From: Mycobacteroides sp. CBMA 271 | GTDB taxonomy: Bacteria > Actinomycetota > Actinomycetes > Mycobacteriales > Mycobacteriaceae | Direction of reading: 5' to 3' | DNA length: 64,000 nucleotides | NCBI RefSeq assembly: GCF_009729205.1 | Contig: NZ_VTHB01000005.1 | Span: 310,001-374,000 of the forward strand | In this document: in pieces, positions 8,485 through 18,582 of the stretch | Numbering within the stretch: the first letter of the stretch is position 1 | Layout of the letters: each line of letters opens with the position of its first letter | Made by a program: the position numbers and the translations under genes | The notes under the pieces: generated by a model | Database searches by the model: none | The model's input: only the letters and a program-made list of their open reading frames with translations | What the model was told of the DNA's origin: nothing

Positions 8485-11481
8485 TCACGCGCGCACTGCC
8501 GGGTCCGTCTCCCGCAGTGCACGGCAGGGCACCCGCATGGGCCACCAGAACCACCGCCCGAGGAGGGTCGCGATGGACGGGATGACGAGCGAACGGACAA
8601 TGAGCGTGTCGAGTAAAAGTCCGACGCCGACGGTGGTACCGATCTGCGCGAGGGTGCTGGAGTACCCGGCGATCAACGCAAACATTGTGAAACCGAAGAT
8701 CAGGCCCGCGGTCGTGACCACGCTGCCGGTCCCCACCATGGCACGGATGATCCCCGTTTTGATTCCGGCGCGGAGCTCTTCCTTGAACCGGGCGACCAGC
8801 AGCAGGTTATAGTCGGCGCCGACCGCGACAAGGAAGATGAAGGAGCACGGTACGACCGCCCAGTGCAAGGGCAGACCGATGCCGTACTGCCAGATGGCAG
8901 CGCTAAGTCCCCACGCGGAAAGAAATGACAATCCCACGGTCCCGACAACGGCGACTGCCGCAACGAAGCTGCGCAACAGCAGCAGCACGACGCAGAACAC
9001 GAACGCGAAAGCCGCTACGGCACTGGTGATGAAGTCCTCCTTGGCGAAGGCCGCGATGTTGAGCAACGTGCCCCCGGCGCCGCCGATACTCACCGTGCTC
9101 CCGCCGAGCGAGGTGCCCTTGAGTGCCGATTTCGCCGCAGGGACGATCTTGGCGCTGTAATCCATGCTCTCTCGGCTGAAGGAGTTCACATCGCCCATGA
9201 CGAGCATTCGGGTGATCTTGCCGTCGGGGGAGAAGAAGACGGACAGAGCCGATTGGAACAGGGGCGATTCGAATGCCTGGCTCGGAAGGAAGAAGTACCC
9301 GCCAGGGTCTCCCTTCATGTAGGTGTCGGCGATCTCTCGCAGGAACGCCGTCACCTCGTTCATCTGCACCAGCAGCGAGTCGGCCATGCCGCGGATCGGA
9401 GTGAGCGTCTGCTGGGCGTCGTTGAGGAAACCGTCAAGCATCCGGACCTGATTAACCAATCTCGGCAACGACTGCGTGGCGACCTGCGAGGCGTCCACCA
9501 TGTCCTCGAACTTGCGCTCGCCCGCCTGGTTCAGTCCATCGAGAACGGTGAGTCCGGTGAGCGCCGCGTTGCAGGGCAGCACCTCCCTGCAGTCGGGGAC
9601 CATATCGACGAGCTGGCCTGCCGCATCGATTCCGCTCGCGGCGACCGGCTTCATCTGGCTATGGATCGCCTTCGCCATTTTCAACAGTTCGACGAGGCGT
9701 TTTCGGGTGGCCTGCACGCCACCGCCGGGCAGCTCGGCGGCGCGCTGGACGACCTGGAGATCGTTGAGGACCTCTTTGACACCCACCGAGAGCTGATCGA
9801 TCTCACCGGTGATCTTGGCGATGCCGTTGAGCTGAGTGCTGACCATCTCGGCTATCTGGGCCATCCGTTCGCCGACATATCCGCCTTGATAGGTCAGGGT
9901 TCCTTGGGGCAGCGGCGAGATGAGCGGGCGCGTAATGCCTTGTACCGCTTGGACTCCCTCCACGGAGTACACGGCGCTCGTCAGCTTGGCGAGTGCGATC
10001 AAGTCCGCGGAATTGCGCATATCGTGATCGGCCTCGATGAACAGCAGGTTCGGGTTCAGGAGGTTGGGCGGCAGGTGCCGATCCGCGGCCACCAGACCCA
10101 GGTTCGCCTCCGTGTTGTCCGGTTGGGCCGCGCGTTCGTTGTAGCTGATGACATACGACGGCAGGACCAGAATCGCGAGTGCGAGCACGGCCATGCTGCC
10201 CGCGAGTACCGGTCCGGGCCAACGGACGACGTGGGTGGCGATACGCCTCCAGCGCCGAACGGCACGGTCGCCGCGCGGTTCGTAAAGGCCGAGCCGGCAT
10301 CCGATCGCCAGCAGTGCGGGACCGAGGGTCAACGCCGCAGCGAGAGCGGTGAGGATGCCGATGGTGCAAGGCAGACCGGAGGTGGAGAACGCGGCGAGCC
10401 TGGTGAGAGTCATGCACGCGGTCGCGCCCGCCACGGTCAGCCCGGAGGCGAAGATGATGCGTTGCACGCTCGCTAATGCCGTGTAGTACGCGGTGGTCGG
10501 ATCCTGGCCCGCCCGTCTTGCTTCCTGATACCTGCCGAGCAGGAAGATGCCGTAGTCCGTCCCCGCGCCGAGGACAATTCCGGCCAGCAGGCTCGACGCG
10601 AAAATGGAGATGCCGATGATCCCCTGCTGGCCGAGCAGGGCGACGATCGGCCGGGCCGTGACCAACGCGACCGCCACCACGAGCAGTGGCATCGCGGCCG
10701 TAAACAGTGAGCGGTAGGTCAACGACATGATGACGGTGATGCAGATAGCGCACGCGATGATGATCGGCAGGATCGACCGGTTGATCGCGAGCAGTTCGTC
10801 GTTGACGACGGCCGACGGACCGGTCACATAGATCTTGACGCCCGCAGGGGGCGGGTACTCCTTGACGATGTCGCGCACGGCCTGGGTGGACTCCATGGCC
10901 AGCGCGGTGCCCATGTTGCCGCCCAGGTTGAGGTAACTGAAGGAGGCCTTCCGATCCTGACTTTCGAATGCCGGCGCGAATGAGGGATCGGACCATAGGT
11001 CGATCGTCGTGATGACGTGCTTCTTGTCCGCCTTGAACTTCTCCATCAGTTCCGCGTAGTAGCGGTGCATCTCCGGGCCGAACGGCTTGTCTCCCTCGGC
11101 CAGCACGGCCACGAAGTTGTTCGTGCCGCCGTTGCCGAAGTACTTGCCCATATTGGAGAGCGCCTGCACCGACGACGCTTCGTCGGGCAGGAAGGACAAG
11201 GCATGCCCTTCGATCACTTTCTCTAGTTGGGGGCCTGCAGCATTGAGCCCGCAGGCGAGCAGCACCCACAGCACAACGATGGGTATGGAGAGTCCGTACA
11301 AGAGTCGGGCATATAGCGGTCTGCGCTGCTCACCACCGGCGGTATATGTCTCCCGACGGAACGGCACGGAGAATTCGTTGCGCACTCGGCGGCCGAATCC
11401 CCTTGAGCGCGAGACAAACCCGGCGCTTTCACCAGCAGCTTGTATCGGTCCGGTGTCGGCGTCAGCCTCGTCCCTGGTCAC
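8485..11481 (-). CDS. MmpL family RND lipid transporter
   Basis: A 998-residue protein with the MmpL plan: cytoplasmic N-terminus, TM1 near 62-80, a periplasmic loop, five helices, a second long periplasmic loop with helical coiled-coil-like stretches (about 500-720), and a second six-helix block. The proton-relay Asp-Tyr pairs are present in both halves: D309-Y310 (GAGTDYGIFLLGRYQE) and D890-Y891 (VGADYNLLLVARFKEE). MmpL proteins export envelope lipids and siderophores. The start overlaps the mmpS stop by 4 nt. With the PKS across the divergent promoter, the likely cargo is that PKS product. Confidence 0.93.
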   Translation of the reverse strand: MTRDEADADTGPIQAAGESAGFVSRSRGFGRRVRNEFSVPFRRETYTAGGEQRRPLYARLLYGLSIPIVVLWVLLACGLNAAGPQLEKVIEGHALSFLPDEASSVQALSNMGKYFGNGGTNNFVAVLAEGDKPFGPEMHRYYAELMEKFKADKKHVITTIDLWSDPSFAPAFESQDRKASFSYLNLGGNMGTALAMESTQAVRDIVKEYPPPAGVKIYVTGPSAVVNDELLAINRSILPIIIACAICITVIMSLTYRSLFTAAMPLLVVAVALVTARPIVALLGQQGIIGISIFASSLLAGIVLGAGTDYGIFLLGRYQEARRAGQDPTTAYYTALASVQRIIFASGLTVAGATACMTLTRLAAFSTSGLPCTIGILTALAAALTLGPALLAIGCRLGLYEPRGDRAVRRWRRIATHVVRWPGPVLAGSMAVLALAILVLPSYVISYNERAAQPDNTEANLGLVAADRHLPPNLLNPNLLFIEADHDMRNSADLIALAKLTSAVYSVEGVQAVQGITRPLISPLPQGTLTYQGGYVGERMAQIAEMVSTQLNGIAKITGEIDQLSVGVKEVLNDLQVVQRAAELPGGGVQATRKRLVELLKMAKAIHSQMKPVAASGIDAAGQLVDMVPDCREVLPCNAALTGLTVLDGLNQAGERKFEDMVDASQVATQSLPRLVNQVRMLDGFLNDAQQTLTPIRGMADSLLVQMNEVTAFLREIADTYMKGDPGGYFFLPSQAFESPLFQSALSVFFSPDGKITRMLVMGDVNSFSRESMDYSAKIVPAAKSALKGTSLGGSTVSIGGAGGTLLNIAAFAKEDFITSAVAAFAFVFCVVLLLLRSFVAAVAVVGTVGLSFLSAWGLSAAIWQYGIGLPLHWAVVPCSFIFLVAVGADYNLLLVARFKEELRAGIKTGIIRAMVGTGSVVTTAGLIFGFTMFALIAGYSSTLAQIGTTVGVGLLLDTLIVRSLVIPSIATLLGRWFWWPMRVPCRALRETDPAVRA

Positions 11482-11891
11482 GCGACCTGCACCTTGCAGC
11501 TCGCAATGCCGCCGGTGGCGGTCGCCACTTGTTCATCGCGGACCTTCCCGTTGACGGTGATCCTGCAGCCAACTCCCGAGGAGTTGGATTGCACGACCAT
11601 GCTGGTCACAAGGGATGGCTCCACGGTGCGCAGCGCCTGCTCCCAGGGCAGGACCGTTTCGACGTTCTGATTGTGGCCGCTGTCGTCAAGATAGGACACT
11701 GTCGCGGGAGTCCCGGGGGACCCAATGGCCTCGTATGCGATTGTCCGCTCGGTGAGGCTGCCCAGCATCGGAAGGCGGCTCACGGTCCCCATTGCCTCAT
11801 CCGGGATTTCACTCGAACGCAGTTTGAGAATGAACGCCGCGGCGACGGCCAGGACCGCCAGTACAACCAGATACACCCACGCGCTTCTCAT
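11478..11891 (-). CDS. MmpS family membrane accessory protein
   Basis: A 137-residue protein with one N-terminal helix (WVYLVVLAVLAVAAAFIL) followed by a periplasmic beta-rich domain. It ends with the typical MmpS block NSSGVGCRITVNGKV...ATGGIASCKVQVA, in which two Cys residues probably form a disulfide. MmpS proteins partner the adjacent MmpL and stabilise or scaffold export. The stop overlaps the mmpL start (ATGA), the standard mmpS-mmpL coupling. It is the first gene of the leftward operon, facing the PKS. Confidence 0.92.
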   Translation of the reverse strand: MRSAWVYLVVLAVLAVAAAFILKLRSSEIPDEAMGTVSRLPMLGSLTERTIAYEAIGSPGTPATVSYLDDSGHNQNVETVLPWEQALRTVEPSLVTSMVVQSNSSGVGCRITVNGKVRDEQVATATGGIASCKVQVA

Positions 11892-12132
11892 GAGGGGCTT
11901 CCTTCACGGGTCGTATCTATGAAACGGCCCCGTCAGTCTTGCATGTGACTGGTGTCTTCATTGTGCAAATTCGGTGCCAAATTCGCGAGGTCGAAATGCT
12001 TAGAAGACGCATCATTTTTGGGTTACGGGCATGCCCACACATGGCCCCTCGATAATTCCCAGATAAGCCCGTCGGCAATTCCCGGACGAGCCCATAATGG
12101 TGATCCGTTGGTCGTGACGAGAGGACACCGCA
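11892..12132. promoter_or_regulatory. Divergent promoter region between mmpS and the PKS
   Basis: A 241-bp intergenic region that must hold promoters for both the mmpS-mmpL-methyltransferase operon and the PKS-thioesterase operon. It is AT-richer than its neighbours, notably around 11959-12020. I see no long perfect dyad and no convincing -35/-10 pair. GAGAGGAC at about 12119-12126 is a plausible ribosome-binding site for the PKS GTG start. Confidence 0.6.
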
Positions 12133-15100
12133 GTGGTCGCAGTGGCCATTATTGGCATCGGGTGCAAGTTCCCTGGCGGCATCGAGGACGCGGACAGTTT
12201 CTGGGAATTCGTGTCTCGCAAAGGCGACGCCGTAGCCGATATTCCGAAGGACCGTTGGGACGCGGACAAATATTACGATCCGGATCCCGACACCCCGGGC
12301 CGGATGTACACGCGGCGGGGCAGCTTCCTCACCCAGTCGTTCCGCCGGTTTGACGCGGACTTCTTCGGGATCTCACACCGCGAGGCCGCCGTGCTGGACC
12401 CGCAGCAGCGACTTCTTCTCGAAACCACCTGGGAGGCGCTCGACGACGCGGGCATCGCCGGACAAGCCCTGGGCGGGAACGTGGGGACGTTCATCGGCGG
12501 CTTCATGAACGACAACATGGTTAGCCGGGCGCTGGCCCGCAACCTGGAGAAGATCAACAACTTCGCCGCCTTCAGCGCGTCCCAGACCTTGCTGTCTAAC
12601 CGCATCGCTCATGCGCTCGACTTGTGGGGGCCGAGCATGACCGTGGACACGGCGTGTTCGTCCTCCCTCGTTACGACGCACCTCGCGGTGCGGGCGGTCG
12701 CGAACGACGAATGCGATGTGGCACTCGCCGGCGGGGTGAACATCATGTTCCAGCCGGAAACGTTCATCACCATGTGTAAAGGCAGGTTCCTCGCTGCCGA
12801 CGGCCGCAGTAAGTCGTTTGATGCTGCCGCCGACGGCTACGGCCGCGGCGAGGGCGTCGGCATCGTGGTGTTGAAGAACCTTGAGCAGGCGCAGCGCGAC
12901 GGCGACCGCATATATGCGGTGATCCGGGGCAGCGGCGTGAACCAGGACGGCAGAACACTGGCGTTGCCCGTCCCGAATCCGGTATCCCAGCAGCGACTCG
13001 CGGAGCGGGTACTCAAAGAGGCGGGCGTCGATCCGGCCCTCATCGGATACGTTGAGGCGCACGGCACGGGCACGAGCGTCGGAGATCCGTTGGAGGCCGA
13101 AGCATTAGGTCGCTCCTATGGCCAGGCGGCCGGCCGCATCGAACCGCTGGTGATCGGATCGGTGAAGAACAACTTCGGGCACACGGAGGCCGCAGCGGGT
13201 GTCGCCGGGCTGATTAAGGCCGCGCTCACCGTGCAGCGTCGGACCATCCTTCCGCAGGTCGTCCTCGACAAGCTCAACCCCGAGATCCCGTTCGACGAGC
13301 TGAGGCTCCGGATCCCAACCGAGATCGAAAAGTATCCCGACGTGGGCACCCCGGCGTATGCGGCGGTCAACAGCTTCGGGTACGGCGGGACCAACGCGCA
13401 CGTCATCGTTGAGGAGCCGCCGCGGCCCCTAGCTGTTGGAGCTCCCGCCGTTCCAGTTCGCGACAGCATCCGGATCTTCCCGGTCTCCGCACGCAGTGGC
13501 GTCGCGCTCCACGAGGTCGCCGGCCGTTATGCCGAGCTGCTGCGCTCCGAAAGCGGCACGGGGGACACAGTCTCCGATGAGACGGTGCAACGCCTGAAGA
13601 CCGCAGTCACCGGTCGCAGGGCACAGCATTACCTCCGCAAGGGCTTCATTTACCGCGACGCGGATGACCTTCTCACCCAACTGAATTCCTACGCCAAGAG
13701 CGACGAAGCTGCTCCGGCTCGTGCCCTGGTCGAAGGGATCTCCGATCCCGTGTTCGTCTTCAGCGGCATGGGCCCGCAGTGGTGGGGAATGGCACGCGGT
13801 TTGTTGCAAACCGACGGCGTCTCCCGTGTCTTCTCTGACGCGGCCGCCGAGATCGACGCGGTTTTCCAGGAGGTTTCGGGCTGGTCGGTAATCGCGGAGC
13901 TCCTGCGATCGGGAGGAGACTCTCGCGTCACCCGCACCGAGATCGCCCAGCCGGCAAACTTCCTCGTCCAGTCCGCACTGGCTAAGCACCTCCAACAGTT
14001 CGGGATCCGACCCACGGCAGTGGTGGGGCACAGCGTTGGTGAGGTCGCCGCGGCCTATGTGAGCGGCGCATTGTCCCTGCGGGACGCCGCCGCCGTCTCC
14101 TTCCATCGCTCCCGCCTGCAGGCGAAAACTGCGGGCTCCGGCGGCATGCTCGCGGTCGGTCTCGACGCCGAGGAGGCCCAACGCCGAGCCGCACGTTTTG
14201 GCGGCGCGGTGTGTGTCGCGGCGGTCAACAGCACCTCGGCAACAACGCTGTCGGGGGACTCGAAGGCACTGCAGACATTGCACGATGAGCTTGCGGAAAA
14301 CGGGGTCTTCGCCCGGATGCTGCACGTGGAGGTCCCGTATCACAGCCAACTGATGGACCCCATTCTCGATGAGCTCGCGACCGCACTTAGGGGGCTCGTA
14401 CCGCATCCGTCAGATGTACCGCTGTACTCGACGGTCACTGGCCAGAAGATCGACGGCGAGGCGTTCGCGGACCCGGCTTATTGGGTGAACAACGTGCGCG
14501 AAAGCGTCCTTTTCGCGAAGGCCGTGGACACACTCATCGCCGACCGGTACCGGGTGTTCCTCGAACTCGGACCGCACCCGGTGCTCATCGGAAACATCCG
14601 CGAGAGCTTCGTGCGGCACAGCGTCTCCGGCGCTGCGATCCAGACCCTGCACCGCGATCAGGATGACGAGCAGTCAGTGCTCCAAGCCATCACCGACTTG
14701 TACGCGGTCGGCGCCATCGACGCCCCCGGCGAGGCTGACGTCTATGAGACCGGCCCGATCCCGCACCTGAACCTGCCGAAGTACCCGTGGTCGCAAGACG
14801 AGCTGTGGGAGGAAGACCCCCTGACGCTGCGCGCACGCTACGGCGACGCCGATCGCTTCGCCCTCCTCGGCGACCGAGCAGACGGGGTGACACCCCAATG
14901 GGAGGTCACCTTGGCCGCGGCCAACCTGCCGTGGCTTACCGACCACACGGTCCTCGGTTCGGTGGTGTTGCCAGGTGCCGCATATCTCGATGCGGCGATG
15001 TCGGCGGTGCGCCAACGCACTGGCCGCGGCCACGCCGGACTGGACTCGGTGGTCTTTGCGGTGCCGTTGGTCGTCGCCGAACACGACGCACCAATCACCC

Positions 15101-18100
15101 GTCTCGCCGTGGACGAGACGACCAAGCGATTCACCATCCATGGCCGCTCCGCGCACACCCAGCTGTGGACGGCGCACGCCAACGGCCGACTGGTCGAGGC
15201 GAACCCCGGGTCTTTGCGGATCGACGTCCCGACGCTCTCCGCGCGCGACAGGGTCTTCGAGAGTGACGACGTTTACAAGGGATTGGCCGCGGTCGGGCTT
15301 CCATACGGTCCGGCTTTCCAGCGAATCCGGAGTGTGCGTATCAGCTCCGCCGGCTGCGTCGCGGAGCTGACGAGCCCGCCGAGCCGCATGGCCTACGACG
15401 GTACGGCTCTGGCGCCCGAGTTACGGCACACCGTCCATCCCGCTCTTGCCGATGCGGCACTGCAGTGCATCGCGGTCCTCTTGGCGGCGCGTCCGGAGCT
15501 CGATGTTCCCCCGGTGGCCCATGTGCCGGCGTCGGTAGACCGCGTGCGGCTCTATCACGAGGTGCCCGACGACCCGATCGCGATCGTCGAGATCATCAGC
15601 GCGCAGCCGCTGCGCGCGAATGCCTATCTCGCGTCCCGCGATGGCGATGTCGCCTTGGCCATGACCGGGGTGACGTTGCGTCCTGTCGGGACGGCCGCGG
15701 ACCCGCTGTCCGAATTGGACCACTATTTCTACGAGCCGCGTTGGGAACCCTTCGACGAGGAGGTCGACGGAGAACACAGCCGACCTGTCGTATCTCCCGC
15801 CGCGGCCCACCCGGTGAACGCACTCGTGGAGATCGGGGAGGTTAGCGCCGCCGTCGTCGACGGAGCCCGACGCGCGGCGAGCAGCGATGCTTCCATCACG
15901 CGCCTGAGCGACGCCGCACAACGAGCCGAACTTGCCGCGGTCTTCGCGGCAGCGCTGGACAGGGATAACTTCTTGCGCGTCGTCGTGGCGGTTGGCTCCG
16001 GGAACGCCTCGGAGGCCAACGTTTGCCACGTCGTCACGGTCGCCCAAGCCCTGACGGCGGTGATGGAGGCGGAGACCGAGCGCGGCGTCGTGAATCCGGA
16101 CGTGCAGGTAGTCCTCGTAAGCCGGGGCGCCTTCATCGCGCCGGGCGACCAAGAACCGTGCCTGAACCTGGACCAGGCCGCACTCGTGGGAGCGCGGCGC
16201 GTGTTGGCGAACGAGCAGCACCCCGCCAAATGGTCCCTGGTGGATCTCACTGATTCGGCAACGGCGCAGGAGGTGGCCGCAGAAATCAGCGCGATGACGA
16301 GGGCCGAAGAAGTCGCCGTACGTGCAGGACAACGACAAACGCAGCGGATGCGCCGGTCGCTATCTGAGCTGGTCGCGCCGTGGGAGGAGCCGTTCGAGCC
16401 CGCCGACCCTGAGGTGGCCTATGAGGTGCAGATCCCGAGCACGCGGTCGCTCAAGGACCTCACCCTCCGAGCATGCGAGCGCATCGAACCCGGACCCCGG
16501 CAAGTGGAGGTCCGCATCGAGACCGTCGGGCTCAACTACAAGGACCCGTTGAAGGTCCTCGGCATCTTGACCGATCGCGAGCTCGGCGAGACATATTTCA
16601 AGCTGGACCCCGGCATGGAAGGTTTCGGTGTCGTCACACGCGTCGGTGCACAGGTCGACGAGCTTCGGGTGGGCGAAAGCATCGCGGTCGCCGAGCGAGG
16701 TCTCCTACGTCGCTACTTGACGTTCGACCTGGACGGCGGCGCAGCATGGGAGCCGATAGCCCAAGAGCATCTTCAACGAGAGGACTTCGATCCGCTTGCG
16801 GTGGGCTCGGGTGTCCCGTTCTTCACCGCGGGGTATGCGTTCTACAAGCTTGCAGATCTCCAGCCGGGAGAAACGGTCCTCGTGCATGGCGCGGCGGGCG
16901 GCATGGGCATGGCAGCCGTGCAGGTCGCGGCCAATATGGGCGCAGTTGTGTACGCGACCGCCGGGAGCGAGGAGCGCCGGCGTGCGGCGCTTGAACTCGG
17001 CGCGACAGCAGCGTTTGACTCACGGTCGGTCGGCTTCGTCGACGACATCCTGCGGATCACCGAAGGGCGCGGAGTAGACGTCATCTACAACTCGCTGCCG
17101 GGCGAGGTCATCGCCCAGAACTTCGCGGTGGCCGGCGAGTTCTGCCGGATCATCGAGATCGGGAAGGCGGACATGTACTTCGGCGGGGCGATGGAGCTCA
17201 AGCCGTTCAGCGGCAACTTGACCTTTCACTCGATCGATATGGACCGCATGCTGCGACTGCGGCCGGAGGTGTTTCGCGAGCTGCGGCGCGAGTGCACCGA
17301 GATGCTCATGTCGGGCAAGCTCACCCCGCTCCCGTACACGAGGTTCCCGATCGGCGAGCTGGTTGGTGCGTTCGAGGCGGTGTTCCGCGCGGAGCACATG
17401 GGCCGGATCGTGCTCGATTTCCGAAATCAGACCCCCCAGCTGCTGCCTCGCAAGACCGATCCGGCTCCGGTGCGTCCTGGCCACTCCTATCTCATCAGCG
17501 GCGGATTCGGTGCGTTCGGGTTGGCCACCGCGCGCTCGTTGGTCAAGGCCGGGGCTACCCATCTGGTCCTCGCCGGCCGCAGCGGAGCAGCAACGGATGT
17601 CGCACGGGCGCAGATCGACGCGCTGCGCGCCGTGGACGTCGACGTGTGGGAAGAGCAGATCGATATCAGCGACTACGACCAGGTCGTGGATTTGATCGGA
17701 AAGGTGGAGGCCTCGGGACACCCGCTGCGCGGCGTATTCCATGCCGCCGCGGTCGCCCATGACGATGTGATCGGGGACATCACGCCACAGTCCTTGCACA
17801 AGGTATTCGGGCCCAAGGTCGGCGGTGCGCTGAACCTGGACAAGGCCACGCGTGAGTGCAACTCCCAGCTCGATCACTTCGTGCTGTATTCGTCAATCAG
17901 CAGCCTCGTCGGCATCGTGCCTCAGCTGACGTACGCGGCGGCCAACAGCGTGTTGGACGGACTCGCTGCGGCACGGCACGCGGCTGGGCTTTCCGCCCTG
18001 TCGGTGAGCTGGGGCCCAATGAGCGGCGGCGGCATGGCCGAGACATCGGAGGCCATTCTGACGTTCCTCGACTCGGTGGGGCTGCGTCGGGTCAACATGG

Positions 18101-18576
18101 ATCACGGGGCGGCGTTCATGCACGAGTGCTCCCGTTTCCCGCTTCCCCACGTCGCCATCGCGAATGTCGACTGGGGGATGTTGCGCACTCCGCTGCCCTC
18201 GACGGGCAAGAGCACACGTTTCGCGCATCTCTCCGCGGAAGCCGCCGCCGTGTCCAATGAGCAGGCCGCCTTCCGTGCGGCGGTGCTGGCGTTGCCGGAG
18301 GAGGAGCGCGGCCCGATGGTCACCAAGGAGTTGGCTAAGGAGCTCGCCAATGTGCTCAAGGTCGATGTGGACAGCATCGACCCCACCGGGCCGATAGCCG
18401 ACCTGGGAATCGACTCCCTCATGGCGGTGGAGTTCGCGGCTCGTGCCGGGAAGCAGTTGAACATCCAGATCACGGCGTTCCAGTTCACGCCCGACCTGAC
18501 CCTTGAGGCGGTCGGTGCGCGAGTCGCACTGCTCATCGCCCAAGGGGTCGGCGAGTCCGAGTTCGATGGGAACTAG
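12133..18576 (+). CDS. Highly reducing type I polyketide synthase (KS-AT-DH-ER-KR-ACP)
   Basis: A 2147-residue single-module synthase. KS: VDTACSSS with C175, H310 in EAHGTGT, H350 in NFGHTEA. AT: GHSVGE with S634, and a substrate-loop motif VPYHSQLMDP. DH: H938 in HTVLGSVVLPG. ER: NADPH motif VHGAAGGMGMAAVQ near 1584. KR: ISGGFGAFG near 1788 and catalytic Tyr in TYAAANS. ACP: S2095 in LGIDSLMA. Every domain looks intact, so it should make a fully reduced chain, like the Mas/Pks5-type synthases of mycobacteria. It has no loading module and no C-terminal TE; the next gene supplies a thioesterase. The ER precedes the KR, as in Mas. Start GTG 12133 places the KS right at the N-terminus. Product unknown. 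Confidence 0.92.
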   Translation: MVAVAIIGIGCKFPGGIEDADSFWEFVSRKGDAVADIPKDRWDADKYYDPDPDTPGRMYTRRGSFLTQSFRRFDADFFGISHREAAVLDPQQRLLLETTWEALDDAGIAGQALGGNVGTFIGGFMNDNMVSRALARNLEKINNFAAFSASQTLLSNRIAHALDLWGPSMTVDTACSSSLVTTHLAVRAVANDECDVALAGGVNIMFQPETFITMCKGRFLAADGRSKSFDAAADGYGRGEGVGIVVLKNLEQAQRDGDRIYAVIRGSGVNQDGRTLALPVPNPVSQQRLAERVLKEAGVDPALIGYVEAHGTGTSVGDPLEAEALGRSYGQAAGRIEPLVIGSVKNNFGHTEAAAGVAGLIKAALTVQRRTILPQVVLDKLNPEIPFDELRLRIPTEIEKYPDVGTPAYAAVNSFGYGGTNAHVIVEEPPRPLAVGAPAVPVRDSIRIFPVSARSGVALHEVAGRYAELLRSESGTGDTVSDETVQRLKTAVTGRRAQHYLRKGFIYRDADDLLTQLNSYAKSDEAAPARALVEGISDPVFVFSGMGPQWWGMARGLLQTDGVSRVFSDAAAEIDAVFQEVSGWSVIAELLRSGGDSRVTRTEIAQPANFLVQSALAKHLQQFGIRPTAVVGHSVGEVAAAYVSGALSLRDAAAVSFHRSRLQAKTAGSGGMLAVGLDAEEAQRRAARFGGAVCVAAVNSTSATTLSGDSKALQTLHDELAENGVFARMLHVEVPYHSQLMDPILDELATALRGLVPHPSDVPLYSTVTGQKIDGEAFADPAYWVNNVRESVLFAKAVDTLIADRYRVFLELGPHPVLIGNIRESFVRHSVSGAAIQTLHRDQDDEQSVLQAITDLYAVGAIDAPGEADVYETGPIPHLNLPKYPWSQDELWEEDPLTLRARYGDADRFALLGDRADGVTPQWEVTLAAANLPWLTDHTVLGSVVLPGAAYLDAAMSAVRQRTGRGHAGLDSVVFAVPLVVAEHDAPITRLAVDETTKRFTIHGRSAHTQLWTAHANGRLVEANPGSLRIDVPTLSARDRVFESDDVYKGLAAVGLPYGPAFQRIRSVRISSAGCVAELTSPPSRMAYDGTALAPELRHTVHPALADAALQCIAVLLAARPELDVPPVAHVPASVDRVRLYHEVPDDPIAIVEIISAQPLRANAYLASRDGDVALAMTGVTLRPVGTAADPLSELDHYFYEPRWEPFDEEVDGEHSRPVVSPAAAHPVNALVEIGEVSAAVVDGARRAASSDASITRLSDAAQRAELAAVFAAALDRDNFLRVVVAVGSGNASEANVCHVVTVAQALTAVMEAETERGVVNPDVQVVLVSRGAFIAPGDQEPCLNLDQAALVGARRVLANEQHPAKWSLVDLTDSATAQEVAAEISAMTRAEEVAVRAGQRQTQRMRRSLSELVAPWEEPFEPADPEVAYEVQIPSTRSLKDLTLRACERIEPGPRQVEVRIETVGLNYKDPLKVLGILTDRELGETYFKLDPGMEGFGVVTRVGAQVDELRVGESIAVAERGLLRRYLTFDLDGGAAWEPIAQEHLQREDFDPLAVGSGVPFFTAGYAFYKLADLQPGETVLVHGAAGGMGMAAVQVAANMGAVVYATAGSEERRRAALELGATAAFDSRSVGFVDDILRITEGRGVDVIYNSLPGEVIAQNFAVAGEFCRIIEIGKADMYFGGAMELKPFSGNLTFHSIDMDRMLRLRPEVFRELRRECTEMLMSGKLTPLPYTRFPIGELVGAFEAVFRAEHMGRIVLDFRNQTPQLLPRKTDPAPVRPGHSYLISGGFGAFGLATARSLVKAGATHLVLAGRSGAATDVARAQIDALRAVDVDVWEEQIDISDYDQVVDLIGKVEASGHPLRGVFHAAAVAHDDVIGDITPQSLHKVFGPKVGGALNLDKATRECNSQLDHFVLYSSISSLVGIVPQLTYAAANSVLDGLAAARHAAGLSALSVSWGPMSGGGMAETSEAILTFLDSVGLRRVNMDHGAAFMHECSRFPLPHVAIANVDWGMLRTPLPSTGKSTRFAHLSAEAAAVSNEQAAFRAAVLALPEEERGPMVTKELAKELANVLKVDVDSIDPTGPIADLGIDSLMAVEFAARAGKQLNIQITAFQFTPDLTLEAVGARVALLIAQGVGESEFDGN

Positions 18577-18582
18577 CTGATC

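Noticed and set aside
9253..10476. A 407-residue open frame opposite mmpL
   Set aside because: It is antisense to a clearly conserved MmpL, and its composition (Arg/Gly/Glu/His with many charged runs) is that of a mirror frame in high-GC DNA.
13429..14406. Long minus-strand frames within the PKS (also 12373-13062, 15421-16338 and 17020-17877)
   Set aside because: All lie opposite intact PKS domains and show no recognisable motifs.
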